From Marivita sp003149565 (GTDB lineage Bacteria; Pseudomonadota; Alphaproteobacteria; Rhodobacterales; Rhodobacteraceae), in the NCBI RefSeq assembly GCF_965216415.1, contig NZ_CBDCFU010000002.1: a stretch of DNA of 64,000 bases; one strand, written 5' to 3'. The position numbers and the translations under genes are program-made. The notes below the pieces were generated by a model. The model was given only the letters and a program-made list of their open reading frames with translations, ran no database searches and had not been told where the DNA came from. Shown one piece after another: positions 8,222-17,100 of this stretch; the first letter of the stretch is position 1; each line of letters opens with the position of its first letter.

Positions 8222-9045
8222 CTGAGCGCGAGGATCATCACGCCAAGGGCGACGACAAAAGCGGCGATCAGGCGACGGTTGGCGGGGCCTTCACGAAGCC
8301 AGATGACTCCGATCAGTGCTGCGAATATAACTGACGTTTCCCGCACCGCTGAGACAATCCCAATGGGGGCGAGGGTTTTGGCGAACAAAGCCAGTCCATA
8401 AGCGAGGCCGGAGATGAGACCGCCTGTAAGGCCGAGGACCAAGGAGCGCTGGCCGATTTTGCGGGCGCGGTTGAAACGTGTGGCAATAACGAACACGGCC
8501 ACGAAAATCTCGGCAGCGAACAGCCAGACGACATAGCCGATGGGCGCGCCCGACACCCGGATGCCGATGCCATCGACAACGGAATAGGCCGCGATAACTG
8601 CCGAGGTGACAAGGGCCGCCGCGATTCCCCGTTTGTCGGCGTGCCGGATAGCGGCCAGCACCATGATCCCGGCAGACACGGTGAGGATGCCGATCCACGC
8701 CCAAAGCGACAGGGACTCGTCTGCCCAGACCATCGCACCCAAGGCGACCATCACCGGGGCGGTACCCCGCGCGATTGGGTAGATCAGCGACAGGTCGCCA
8801 AAGCGGTACGCGATATTGAGGCCATAGTAATAGGCCCAGTGGATCACCGTGGAAGCGATGATGAAGGGAAACGCCTCGGCTGCCGGAATGGGGACAAAGG
8901 GCAAGAGGGCGAGAGCGGGCAGGCAATGGCCTGTCGCCACCAGTCCCAGCGTGATCGCGCGGTCGCCCGAGGTCTTGACCAGCGCGTTCCAAAGCGCGTG
9001 GAGCAGCGCAGCCAGCAGCACGATGAGAAGGACAGTGGTGCTCAC
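8218..9045 (-). CDS. EamA/DMT superfamily transporter
   Basis: A 275-residue protein with about ten hydrophobic helices arranged as two EamA repeats. The first contains LIYPIARGTAPVMVALGA and the second contains ETSVIFAALIGVIWLREG. DMT-family proteins export or exchange amino acids and small metabolites at the inner membrane. It starts with GTG at 9045, overlapping the stop of the PLP enzyme gene, and is therefore the last gene of the phosphonate operon. It could export a by-product such as alanine or take up a phosphonate; the sequence does not decide. Confidence 0.88.
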   Translation of the reverse strand: MSTTVLLIVLLAALLHALWNALVKTSGDRAITLGLVATGHCLPALALLPFVPIPAAEAFPFIIASTVIHWAYYYGLNIAYRFGDLSLIYPIARGTAPVMVALGAMVWADESLSLWAWIGILTVSAGIMVLAAIRHADKRGIAAALVTSAVIAAYSVVDGIGIRVSGAPIGYVVWLFAAEIFVAVFVIATRFNRARKIGQRSLVLGLTGGLISGLAYGLALFAKTLAPIGIVSAVRETSVIFAALIGVIWLREGPANRRLIAAFVVALGVMILALS

Positions 9046-10394
9046 CCGGTGGTCCGGATCGCGCCGATGACGATGTTTAGGGCTGTGTCCAGATCGGCTT
9101 CGGAGATCACCAGCGGTGGCGATAAGGTCAGTACATTACCCGCGCTGATCTTGAAGCTGAGACCCTTGTCGAGGCAGGCATAGTAAATGCGTTCTGCGCG
9201 GTCGGGGTCAGGGGTGCGGCTGTCGCGGTCGGATACGATCTCGACACCGAACATGAGACCTCGTCCGCGAATGTCTCCGACATTTGGATGATCGTGCAGC
9301 GCATCTTTCAGGCGGTCCTGTGCATCGGCACCAAGAATGGCGGAGCGGTCAACCAGACCTTCGTCTTCGATGATGTCGAGCGTGGTCAGCGCAGCCCGGG
9401 CGGTGACGGGGTTTTTCTCGTGCGTGTAGTGGCCGATGGCGAAGTCGCCCGCGACGTTCAGATCGTCCCGCGCGATGATCCCGGCGATGGGGAGCATGCC
9501 GCCACCAAGCGCCTTGCCGAGAACCACGATGTCCGGTTCGATCCCGTCGTGGTCGAAGGCGAACATCTTCCCGGTCTTGCCGAGCCCTGTGGGGATCTCG
9601 TCCATGATCAGCAGCGCGCCGTGTTTGCGGCACGCGGCCTGAACGGCTTGCCAATAGCCCGGCGGGGGGACGACCGGAACGGCGCGCATCGGTTCGGCGA
9701 TGACGGCGGCCACGTCTTCTTCGCGGGCCAATGCGAATTCGACCATCTTGGCGCAGGCGAGGGCGCAGGTTTCCGGGCCAGGGTGTCCGTAGGCGCAGTG
9801 GTAGCAGTGGAAGGGTGCGACGTGTTCCGCACCCGGCAGGAGCGGACCGGCGATGTGGCTGCGGAAGGTGGCTTCACCCCCAACGCTGGACGCGCCAAAC
9901 CCTGCGCCGTGGAACGCGTCCCAGAAGCTAATCGTCTTGAAGCGACCTGTGGCGGCGCGGGCAAGGCGCAGGGCGACTTCGACAGCGTCAGACCCGCCGG
10001 TGGTGAAGAGAACGCGGCTAAGGTCGCCGGGCGCGATTTGGCACAGCCGCTCGGCCAATGTGACGGAGACGTCATTTGTGAACCGTCGGGGAGAGAACGG
10101 TAGCGCGTCGATCTGGTCTTTCACGGCCTGTACAAGGCGCGGGTGGCCATAGCCGATGTGGTGCACCGAGTTGCCGTGAAAATCCATGAATCGGCGACCG
10201 CTGGTGTCCTCGATCCAGATGCCTTCGGCCTTGGCGATGGTCGACAGGCACGGGGACGACAGCGACTGATGCAGAAAGGCGTTGGCATCCCGTGCGAGCA
10301 GATCGCGGGTTGCGTTGTGCGTTTCGCGCGAAGCCCATTCGGCCCGCGCGGCGCTGGTGTTGGCCTCGCCCTCGGTGTGCCGTGTTACGGCCAC
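9042..10394 (-). CDS. pbfA: class III PLP enzyme, probable PbfA-type hydroxy-aminoethylphosphonate ammonia-lyase
   Basis: About 450 residues of the class III aminotransferase fold. The PLP lysine lies in VVLGKALGGGMLPI, preceded by LIMDEIPTGLGKTGKMFAF, and FTTGGSDAVEVALRLARA is in the N-terminal half. It is encoded between phnY and a transporter in a phnWYA operon. In such clusters a recurrent class III enzyme, PbfA, is known to deaminate (R)-1-hydroxy-2-aminoethylphosphonate to phosphonoacetaldehyde; I assign this role mainly by context and length. A conventional aminotransferase remains possible. The start is uncertain: GTG 10394 overlaps phnY by 10 nt, while the frame stays open to 10589 with unrelated residues. 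Confidence 0.72.
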   Translation of the reverse strand: MAVTRHTEGEANTSAARAEWASRETHNATRDLLARDANAFLHQSLSSPCLSTIAKAEGIWIEDTSGRRFMDFHGNSVHHIGYGHPRLVQAVKDQIDALPFSPRRFTNDVSVTLAERLCQIAPGDLSRVLFTTGGSDAVEVALRLARAATGRFKTISFWDAFHGAGFGASSVGGEATFRSHIAGPLLPGAEHVAPFHCYHCAYGHPGPETCALACAKMVEFALAREEDVAAVIAEPMRAVPVVPPPGYWQAVQAACRKHGALLIMDEIPTGLGKTGKMFAFDHDGIEPDIVVLGKALGGGMLPIAGIIARDDLNVAGDFAIGHYTHEKNPVTARAALTTLDIIEDEGLVDRSAILGADAQDRLKDALHDHPNVGDIRGRGLMFGVEIVSDRDSRTPDPDRAERIYYACLDKGLSFKISAGNVLTLSPPLVISEADLDTALNIVIGAIRTTG

Positions 10395-11824
10395 GGCAGG
10401 GAGTATGTCTTGACGTTGGTGAAGAACTTCATCGCTTCGATGACGCCTTCCTTTACGCCGTTGCCGCTGTCCTTGATACCGCCGAAGGGGGACATTTCGA
10501 TCCGGTAGCCCGGCTGTTCCCAGATGTTGCAGGTGCCGACGTTGAGCCCGTTGATATAGGCAATCGCACGGTTCAGGTCGTTCGTGCAAACACCCGAGGA
10601 CAGGCCGAAATCGGTGCTGTTGGAAATGCGCATGACCTCTGCGTCGTTGTCGGGCACACGAACGATGGGGATGATCGGACCGAAGGTTTCCTCCATCACC
10701 AGTTCGCTGTCATGGGGCACGTGATCGACCACGATGGGCGGCAGCAGTGCGCCTTTGCGGCCGGGATCATAGAGCACTTTGGCACCTTGGTCGGCGGCCA
10801 TGTAAACGCGCTTTTCGAACAGTTCGGCGGCTTGAGCGTGGATCACGCAGCCCAGTTCGGTTGCCGGGTCCTGCGGATCGCCGAATTTGATCTTTTTGGC
10901 TTTCTCGACCACCAGCGGTACGAATCTGTCCGCAACGCTTTCCTGCACGAGGATGCGTTTGATCGCGGTGCAGCGCTGGCCTGAGTTGCCGGTGGCACCC
11001 GCGACGGCGATGGTCGCGGCCTTGTCGAGATCGGCATCGCTCAGGTCATTGCAGACGATCAGAGGATCATTGCCGCCGAGTTCCAGCGCGGTCCGTTTGT
11101 AGCCCGCTTTGGAGGCGATGAGTTTGCCGACAGGAACGCCGCCGGTGAAGGTGATGATGTCGATATTCGGGTTCGTCACCATCTCGTCGCCGATATCGGC
11201 GGGCATGCCGGTGACGACCTGGAACATTTCGGGCGGCAGGCCTGCTTCGTACAGGATATCCGCCAAGGTCAGCGCCGTAAGTGGAGTCAGTTCCGTGGGC
11301 TTGCACACCATGCAGTTGTTGGTCGCAATCGAGGGGGCGATCTTGTGGCTGACCATGTTCAGCGGGTGATTGAACGGGGTGATCGCGCTGATGGCGCGGA
11401 CGGGTTCGCGCATCGTGAAGATCTTGCGCGCCTTTCCGTTATGGGTGAGGTCACACGAGAAAATCTCGCCATCGTCCTTGAGGGCCTCGGCGGCGGCGAA
11501 TTGATAGACGTCCTGCGCGCGCTTGGTCTCGTAGATCGAGTGCTGGTGGCAGATGCCCAGTTCCAGCGTCAGCCATTTGGCAAGATAGTCGCGACGTTCA
11601 CCAATCAGTTGTCCTGCGCGTTGCAGGATTTGGCTGCGTTCGTAACGGGTGAGCTTCGGTGTATAGTTCGCGGCAATCTCGAACGCGCGGCAGGCGTGTT
11701 CGGCGGTGCCCATCGGGACGGTGCCGATCACCTCGTCGGTGTAGGGGTAACGCACCTCAAGCCGCGCATCGGTGTCGACCTTTTCCCCACCGATGCGCAT
11801 CTGTTCGTGACGGATTTCGGTCAT
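10385..11824 (-). CDS. phnY: phosphonoacetaldehyde dehydrogenase PhnY
   Basis: A 479-residue ALDH-superfamily enzyme. The catalytic Cys lies in GNSGQRCTAIKRI, the base Glu in TALELGGNDPLIV, and the NAD-binding region around ISAITPFNHPLNMVSHK. It oxidises phosphonoacetaldehyde to phosphonoacetate with NAD. Position between phnA (4-nt ATGA overlap) and the PbfA-like gene in an operon with phnW supports this substrate over a general aldehyde. The product is then cleaved by PhnA. Confidence 0.9.
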   Translation of the reverse strand: MTEIRHEQMRIGGEKVDTDARLEVRYPYTDEVIGTVPMGTAEHACRAFEIAANYTPKLTRYERSQILQRAGQLIGERRDYLAKWLTLELGICHQHSIYETKRAQDVYQFAAAEALKDDGEIFSCDLTHNGKARKIFTMREPVRAISAITPFNHPLNMVSHKIAPSIATNNCMVCKPTELTPLTALTLADILYEAGLPPEMFQVVTGMPADIGDEMVTNPNIDIITFTGGVPVGKLIASKAGYKRTALELGGNDPLIVCNDLSDADLDKAATIAVAGATGNSGQRCTAIKRILVQESVADRFVPLVVEKAKKIKFGDPQDPATELGCVIHAQAAELFEKRVYMAADQGAKVLYDPGRKGALLPPIVVDHVPHDSELVMEETFGPIIPIVRVPDNDAEVMRISNSTDFGLSSGVCTNDLNRAIAYINGLNVGTCNIWEQPGYRIEMSPFGGIKDSGNGVKEGVIEAMKFFTNVKTYSLPWP

Positions 11825-13080
11825 GCGGGCACCTCTTCCAGCGCGGCGGCGGTTGTGGCGTAGAAGAACGCATCGAAGTTGCGCAGCGTCGGCGCATTGG
11901 GCAGGTCGATCACGCGGTTCACGATGAACGGCACTTCCTGTTCGGTCAGCCCGCCATGGCTGCGCAGCGGTTCCTTAAGCGCGGCAAGGTCGTGGCGGTG
12001 GGCAGAAGTACCGATGGTCATGTTCTCGGTTGAGATCATGACGATGTCGCCGATGCGATCTGCAGGGAGTTCGTATTTCTCGACAGCGGTGGCCTTGTCC
12101 ACAACTTCGAGCATTTCCGGCAAAGAGCGCAGGCGGGCGATGATGTCGGCCTGATCTGCGCCCGAAGGCAGGTAGGCGGTGGCGAACGACCCCAGCGCGC
12201 CATGGTGCACCACATACGGGTCTGTGATCGGCAGGATCACTCGAGCGGCAGCCTCGCCCAGCCACTCGTCAAGCACATCCTGAACGTAGATCACGGCCGG
12301 ATCACCATTGGCGTCATGTTTGGGCTTCATGCCGTGATCGGCGGTGACGACGATGGCCGCGCCCATGGCGTCAAGCTCTGTCAGGTAGCGGTCGAACATC
12401 GCGTAGAAGTCTTTGGCGCCCTGTTCATCAGGGGCGAACTTGTGCTGGATGTAATCGGTGGTGGAGAGGTACATCACGTCCGGTTTCCACTCTTTCAGCA
12501 GCTTTACGCCGGCGGCAAAAACGAATTCCGACAGGTCGGCAGAGTAGACCTCGGGCACCGGCATGCCCAGCCAGTCGGACGCCTTGTCGACGCCGTGCTC
12601 TGCTTTGGTCGTGTCGCCGGAACGCTCGGACGAAAACGCAATGGCGCGGTCTTCGTCGAACTTCAGGCCAGCCCCCAGCAACGCACGCAGCTTGTCCTTG
12701 GCGGTGACAACGGCGACCCGCGCACCGGCGTCGTAGAACTTGGAGAACACGGTGGGCGCGCGCAGGAAGCGGACGTCGTTCATCATGACTTCCTGACCGG
12801 TCTCCGGCTCGTAAAGGAAGTTGCCACAAATGCCGTGCACCGCAGGAGGACGGCCTGTGGCGATGCTCATGTTGTTGGGGTTGGTGAAGGAGGGGATCAC
12901 CGAATGAGCCAGCCGGTCTGTGCCGGTTTCGCGGATGCGTTTGAGCGTCGGCATCAGCCCTTCGGCGATGGCCACTTCAAGGTATTCGGGTTCGCAGCCA
13001 TCCAGACAGATCGCAATCGCGCAGGTCTTGGGCGCGGGGTAGGTGCGGTCATTGGCGACCACGGGGTTCTTAATCGGCAT
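11821..13080 (-). CDS. phnA: phosphonoacetate hydrolase PhnA
   Basis: A 419-residue alkaline-phosphatase-superfamily hydrolase that splits the C-P bond of phosphonoacetate into acetate and phosphate using two metal ions. Metal ligands and nucleophile are visible: Asp in ICLDGCEPEYL, Thr in VIPSFTNPNNMS, Asp/His in STTDYIQHKF, Asp-His in VTADHGMKPKHD and His in VVHHGALGS. Length and motif order match characterised PhnA. It lies 10 nt after phnW and overlaps phnY, completing the PhnW-PhnY-PhnA route for 2-aminoethylphosphonate. Confidence 0.93.
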   Translation of the reverse strand: MPIKNPVVANDRTYPAPKTCAIAICLDGCEPEYLEVAIAEGLMPTLKRIRETGTDRLAHSVIPSFTNPNNMSIATGRPPAVHGICGNFLYEPETGQEVMMNDVRFLRAPTVFSKFYDAGARVAVVTAKDKLRALLGAGLKFDEDRAIAFSSERSGDTTKAEHGVDKASDWLGMPVPEVYSADLSEFVFAAGVKLLKEWKPDVMYLSTTDYIQHKFAPDEQGAKDFYAMFDRYLTELDAMGAAIVVTADHGMKPKHDANGDPAVIYVQDVLDEWLGEAAARVILPITDPYVVHHGALGSFATAYLPSGADQADIIARLRSLPEMLEVVDKATAVEKYELPADRIGDIVMISTENMTIGTSAHRHDLAALKEPLRSHGGLTEQEVPFIVNRVIDLPNAPTLRNFDAFFYATTAAALEEVPA

Positions 13081-13090
13081 ATCTCTTCCT

Positions 13091-14272
13091 TCAGGCGGCG
13101 AGTTTCTTGCGTTCTTCCAATGCGGCGGCGGGCGGAGCAGCGCTGCTTACGTTCATGTCGGTCAGGGCGTCGCGGGCGGCGTCCACCACGCGGCGCATCA
13201 CGTGTTCGTCCATCTGCCCGATCACCCCGATGCGGAAGCTGTCTACGACGGTCAGCTTGCCGGGGTAAATGATGAAGCCGCGTTGCTTCATGGCGTCATA
13301 AAAGCCCTGAAAGGTAAAGTTCGGATCGGCGGGGCAGAAGAAGGTCACGATAATCGGGCTGAGCCAGCGGTCAGCGAGCAGGGTTTCAAAACCCATATCG
13401 CGCATGCCCTGCACCATCACATCGCGGTTGCGGGTATAGCGTGCGCCACGGGCGGGCACACCGCCCTCGGCCTCGTGCAGATCGAGCGCCTTGAGGAAGG
13501 CGGCAACCACATGGGTCGGGGGCGTAAAGCGCCACTGGCCGGTTTTCTCCATCGTCGCCCATTGCGCGTGTACGTCGAGCGACAGGGAGTGGGAGTTGCC
13601 TTTGGAGGCCTCGATCTCGTCCTTGCGAGCGATGACAAAGCCAAAACCCGGGACACCTTCGATACATTTGTTGGCCGACGACACAAAGGCGGCGCAGTTG
13701 AGTTTGACCGGGTCAAGCGGCAGGGCGCCAAACGCCGACATGCTGTCGATCAGGAGTTTGCGCCCGGCAGCTTTGGTTGCCTCGGCAATCTCTTCGACCG
13801 GGTTTTGAATACCGCTTGAGGTTTCGCAATGGATCGCCAGCACATGGGTGATGGCGGGGTCATTGGCGAGGATGGACGCGACTTCATCGCCACGCGGGGG
13901 CAGGTAATCGCCCTTGTCGAGCAGATGGTAGGCGCGGCCAAGGTAGTCGAGCGTTTGTGCTGCGCGCAGACCGTAGGCACCATTAGCCAGAACCAAAACT
14001 TTACCATCCCGGGGCACGAAACTGCCCAGCATCGCTTCAACGCAATAGCTGCCGGAGCCCTGGATGGGCACGCAGTCATAGGCGTCCTTGCCTTCGCCGA
14101 CCAGGGCCAGCAGGCGGGATCGCAAGGAACGGGTCATCGCCCGAAAGTCGTCGTCCCAACTGCCCCAGTCTTTGAGCATAGCCTGCTTCACGGAATAAGC
14201 CGTGGTCAGCGGGCCGGGGGTCAGAAGATAGGGCTCCCCAAGTTCCGGGGCAGGCAGCGGAGTAGCAGACAT
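13091..14272 (-). CDS. phnW: 2-aminoethylphosphonate:pyruvate transaminase PhnW
   Basis: A 393-residue fold-type I PLP enzyme. The motif YLLTPGPLTTAYSVKQAM near the N terminus, GSGSYCVEAML, the Asp segment LLIDSMSAFGALP and the PLP lysine in SSANKCIEGVPGFGF are typical of PhnW. It moves the amino group of 2-aminoethylphosphonate to pyruvate, giving phosphonoacetaldehyde and alanine. ATG 14272 (MSATPLPAPELGEPY) is preferred over the upstream frame to 14323, which would extend an unrelated leader. It is the first gene of the operon and is divergent from the LysR gene, 120 bp away. An extra 20-25 residue C-terminal tail, alanine-rich, is present. Confidence 0.93.
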   Translation of the reverse strand: MSATPLPAPELGEPYLLTPGPLTTAYSVKQAMLKDWGSWDDDFRAMTRSLRSRLLALVGEGKDAYDCVPIQGSGSYCVEAMLGSFVPRDGKVLVLANGAYGLRAAQTLDYLGRAYHLLDKGDYLPPRGDEVASILANDPAITHVLAIHCETSSGIQNPVEEIAEATKAAGRKLLIDSMSAFGALPLDPVKLNCAAFVSSANKCIEGVPGFGFVIARKDEIEASKGNSHSLSLDVHAQWATMEKTGQWRFTPPTHVVAAFLKALDLHEAEGGVPARGARYTRNRDVMVQGMRDMGFETLLADRWLSPIIVTFFCPADPNFTFQGFYDAMKQRGFIIYPGKLTVVDSFRIGVIGQMDEHVMRRVVDAARDALTDMNVSSAAPPAAALEERKKLAA

Positions 14273-14350
14273 GGCGCGTTCCCAAAGCTGGTGTGGTTTT
14301 GGATATGCGGTGCAATCTGGCATATGTAAAATCTTTGTTCTCTATTATTT

Positions 14351-14367
14351 TATAGGCCTAACCTATA
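14351..14367. promoter_or_regulatory. candidate LysR operator upstream of phnW and lysR
   Basis: The sequence TATAGG-CCTAA-CCTATA is a perfect 6-bp inverted repeat with a 5-bp spacer, centred in the divergent phnW-lysR intergenic region and fitting the T-N11-A style of LysR boxes. The core ATAGG-N5-CCTAT recurs at 15280-15294. AT-rich DNA around it (ATTATTTTATAGG, CTATATAAGAT) could hold both divergent promoters. Confidence 0.7.
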
Positions 14368-14392
14368 TAAGATCGCTGCGAATGGAGGTCCT

Positions 14393-15262
14393 ATGCGGTA
14401 TAGTCAGTTACGTGCGTTTCATCACGTCGCCCTGCATGGCGGCTTTTCCCGGGCGGCGCGCGCATTGAACATCTCGCAACCATCTGTCTCGGACCAAGTG
14501 CGTCAACTTGAGCAACGCCATGATGTGCTTTTGTTCACACGCGAAGCGCGGCAAGTGAAAATGACGGATGCCGGTGAGGCACTCTTTCGATTGACCAGCG
14601 AGATGTTCGAGGTTGAGGAGCGCATCAGCGCATTGTTTGATGAAAACCGGGCGGCCTTGTCCGGCCATCTGCGTATTATGGCAGATTCTGCGATGCATAT
14701 CACAGATGCGGTGCGACGCTTTCGCGAAACCAGCCCAAACGTCTTTGTGACCATTCGCACCGGTAATACAGAAGACCTGCTGCGACGCCTCAGAAATTAC
14801 GAGGCTGAGATTGGGGTCGTGGGTAACGCGATTTCTGCGCCGGATCTCGACAGTGTGGATTTGGGACGAACCCCAATCCTCGCATTGGTGGCCAAAGATC
14901 ACTTGCCAAAAGAGACGCGCAGTCTGCGTTTCCGGGATCTTTCCTCCGTCCCGCTGATCTACCGGGAGATTGGATCGCGCACGCGTGCTTTGGTCGAAGA
15001 ACAGGCTGACCGTTTGGGTCTGTCATTGGTTCCGTCAATTGAAGTCGAAGGACGAGAGGCGATGCGCGAGGTGGTCGCTTCTGGCGCAGGCATTGGCTTT
15101 ATCAGCGAGGCGGAGTTTGGACATGACCGGCGGCTTAGGGCCATTCCATTTGAAGACGTCGATCTTGGCATGTCTGAGTCTCTTGTGACGCTTTCCGCGC
15201 GGAGGGATGTGCCTTTGATCCGCGGTTTCTTGAAAGCGGTGCAAAAGACTTTGGCTGTATGA
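14393..15262 (+). CDS. LysR-family regulator of the phosphonate cluster
   Basis: A 289-residue LysR-type regulator. The N-terminal winged helix (about 1-60) has GGFSRAARALNISQPSVSDQ, and the C-terminal effector domain follows. It is preceded by a good GGAGGT ribosome-binding site. It stands between the divergent phnW operon and the downstream esterase/ABC transporter operon. The same inverted repeat lies in front of both operons, so it probably regulates both. The inducer is unknown; 2-aminoethylphosphonate or phosphonoacetaldehyde are reasonable guesses. Confidence 0.92.
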   Translation: MRYSQLRAFHHVALHGGFSRAARALNISQPSVSDQVRQLEQRHDVLLFTREARQVKMTDAGEALFRLTSEMFEVEERISALFDENRAALSGHLRIMADSAMHITDAVRRFRETSPNVFVTIRTGNTEDLLRRLRNYEAEIGVVGNAISAPDLDSVDLGRTPILALVAKDHLPKETRSLRFRDLSSVPLIYREIGSRTRALVEEQADRLGLSLVPSIEVEGREAMREVVASGAGIGFISEAEFGHDRRLRAIPFEDVDLGMSESLVTLSARRDVPLIRGFLKAVQKTLAV

Positions 15263-15279
15263 GCTTAAAGCTTGAATGA

Positions 15280-15294
15280 ATAGGTTTTACCTAT
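15280..15294. promoter_or_regulatory. second LysR operator copy upstream of the phosphonate esterase gene
   Basis: ATAGG-TTTTA-CCTAT repeats the core arms found at 14352-14366 with the same 5-bp spacing. It lies in the 77-bp gap between the LysR gene and the sulfatase-fold gene, followed by the AT-rich CATATATAAATC, a possible promoter. Confidence 0.65.
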
Positions 15295-15339
15295 GGACAT
15301 ATATAAATCACTTGTCTTTACATATGAGCCCTGCTTGGC

Positions 15340-16866
15340 ATGATCGAGTCACATCTGGGAATGACCGTGTCACAAGCAAAGCCGAATACCCTGTTCATCG
15401 TGATTGACCAATTGCGCGCGGATTGCGTTTTTGGTGCGTTGGCGCAGCATCTGAACCTTCCCAATATTCGCGCCTTCGCAGAGGATGCCGTGTCGTTCCG
15501 AAACCACTATTCGGTCACGTCGCCTTGTGGACCTTCCCGCGTGTCTTTGTTGACAGCCCAATATGCGTCAAATCACGGGGCGACGCGCAATGGCACCCCG
15601 TTGAAGCGCGACACGCCAAACCTTGCGACGGTTGCGCGTGACAACGGGTTCGACCCACTGCTGTTTGGATACACAGATACATCGTACGACCCTCGGTTTT
15701 TGCCGGCCGATGATCCGCGACTGTTTTCCTACGAAGAGCTTGCTCCGGGATTTAAAGAGGTGTTGCGCATGCGGCTTGAGGGCGACTCGAGCGCATGGGA
15801 AGCCTATCTTGCTGAGAATGGCTACGATGTGCCGCCTTATCCAGAGATGTACCAACCGGCGGGCGACGCGCCGGACTCGCCCGCACTTTATTCGGCAGAA
15901 CACAGCGATACGGCGTTTCTCACTGATCGGACGATTGAGGACCTGAGCCAACGGGAACAAGGTTGGTTCGGGCTGGTCACCTATATCCGGCCACATCCAC
16001 CTTTTGTTGTGCCTGCGCCGTATAATACGATGTACGACGATGCAGCCATGCCGTCCGCGCGTGATGCGCAGGAGCCAGACTGGCATCCCTACGTCGCAAC
16101 GGCTCGCCGGAAAAGCAATGTCGCGTCAACCGTGGTGGGGTTTCCGGATCTTGAGAATTGCGATGCCACGACGCGAATGATCCGAAAACTCTACTTCGGT
16201 TTGGCCACTGAAGTTGATCATCACATTGGACGCATCCTGCAATGGCTCAAGGACACGGATCAATATGATGACACGCTCATCGTTCTGACGGCAGACCACG
16301 GGGAAATGCTTGGGGACTACGGCCTTTGGGGAAAGATGACCTTCCACGATGCCGCATTCCATGTGCCTTTGATCATCCGTCAGCCGAATGCGTCGGTGCG
16401 TGGGCATATAGTGACCGCGCCAACTGAGTCGATTGATATCACTCCGGCCATTCTTGACTGCCTCGGCCTTAACGCACCGCATTCGATGGACGGCCGGAGC
16501 CTTAAGCCATTCTTGAATGCTGACAACCCGGAGCGGTGGCGCGATGTGTCGGTTTCCGAGCTGGATTTCGGTGACCCCATCCGTCCAACCCTGTGGCAAA
16601 CCGAGCATGATTTGTCCGTCGACACGTCGAATTTGGCTGTTCTGCGCCGTGGTCAGATGCGATTCGTGCAATTCGCCGGAGGGCTGCCGCCAATCCTGAT
16701 GGATATTTCAGACGGCACCGAGGATCAGAATTTGGCAAAAAATTCAGCACATTTGCAGACAATGCTTGATTTGATGCAGGATATGCTTTGCCATCGCATG
16801 GCAAACACCGATGGCACATTTTCGCGAACCCTGATCACCGCAGATGGCGTAAAGGTGGCGTCGTGA
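15340..16866 (+). CDS. sulfatase-superfamily hydrolase, probable phosphonate monoester hydrolase
   Basis: A 508-residue alkaline-phosphatase-superfamily enzyme with a formylglycine-type motif SPCGPSRVS (Cys63) that would be oxidised to the catalytic aldehyde. Metal-binding Asp23 lies in IVIDQLRAD and the later metal site in LTADHGEMLGDYGLWGK. The C-G-P-S-R sequence and length of about 510 residues match phosphonate monoester hydrolases, which cleave P-O esters of phosphonates and also aryl sulfates and phosphodiesters. Context with phn genes and a shared operator supports a phosphonate ester substrate. There is no signal peptide, so it acts in the cytoplasm. The start could be ATG 15340 or 15361; neither has a strong ribosome-binding site. 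Confidence 0.8.
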   Translation: MIESHLGMTVSQAKPNTLFIVIDQLRADCVFGALAQHLNLPNIRAFAEDAVSFRNHYSVTSPCGPSRVSLLTAQYASNHGATRNGTPLKRDTPNLATVARDNGFDPLLFGYTDTSYDPRFLPADDPRLFSYEELAPGFKEVLRMRLEGDSSAWEAYLAENGYDVPPYPEMYQPAGDAPDSPALYSAEHSDTAFLTDRTIEDLSQREQGWFGLVTYIRPHPPFVVPAPYNTMYDDAAMPSARDAQEPDWHPYVATARRKSNVASTVVGFPDLENCDATTRMIRKLYFGLATEVDHHIGRILQWLKDTDQYDDTLIVLTADHGEMLGDYGLWGKMTFHDAAFHVPLIIRQPNASVRGHIVTAPTESIDITPAILDCLGLNAPHSMDGRSLKPFLNADNPERWRDVSVSELDFGDPIRPTLWQTEHDLSVDTSNLAVLRRGQMRFVQFAGGLPPILMDISDGTEDQNLAKNSAHLQTMLDLMQDMLCHRMANTDGTFSRTLITADGVKVAS

Positions 16867-17100
16867 TTTTTTGTGCTGTCACGGACCTGTCACGGTTGTC
16901 AGAGATACAAAACCCGGCTGTTTCGACCGGGTGGACCATGAAAAAGGAGGCGTCACGCCAGAACTTAGGTTTATTCGCGCAACGATCTGCCAACTGAGTG
17001 CGCGAAGTCAGGACCATCCTAAATGACCGGACGTTGAACGGACCGGGAAAAAAGGGGGGGAACAGCCCCCATTCACCACTTGGAACCAACAGGAGATAAA

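Noticed and set aside
16929..16997. Small frame (MKKEASRQ...) before the ABC binding-protein gene
   Set aside because: Its 19-22 codons lack a ribosome-binding site and any recognisable feature.
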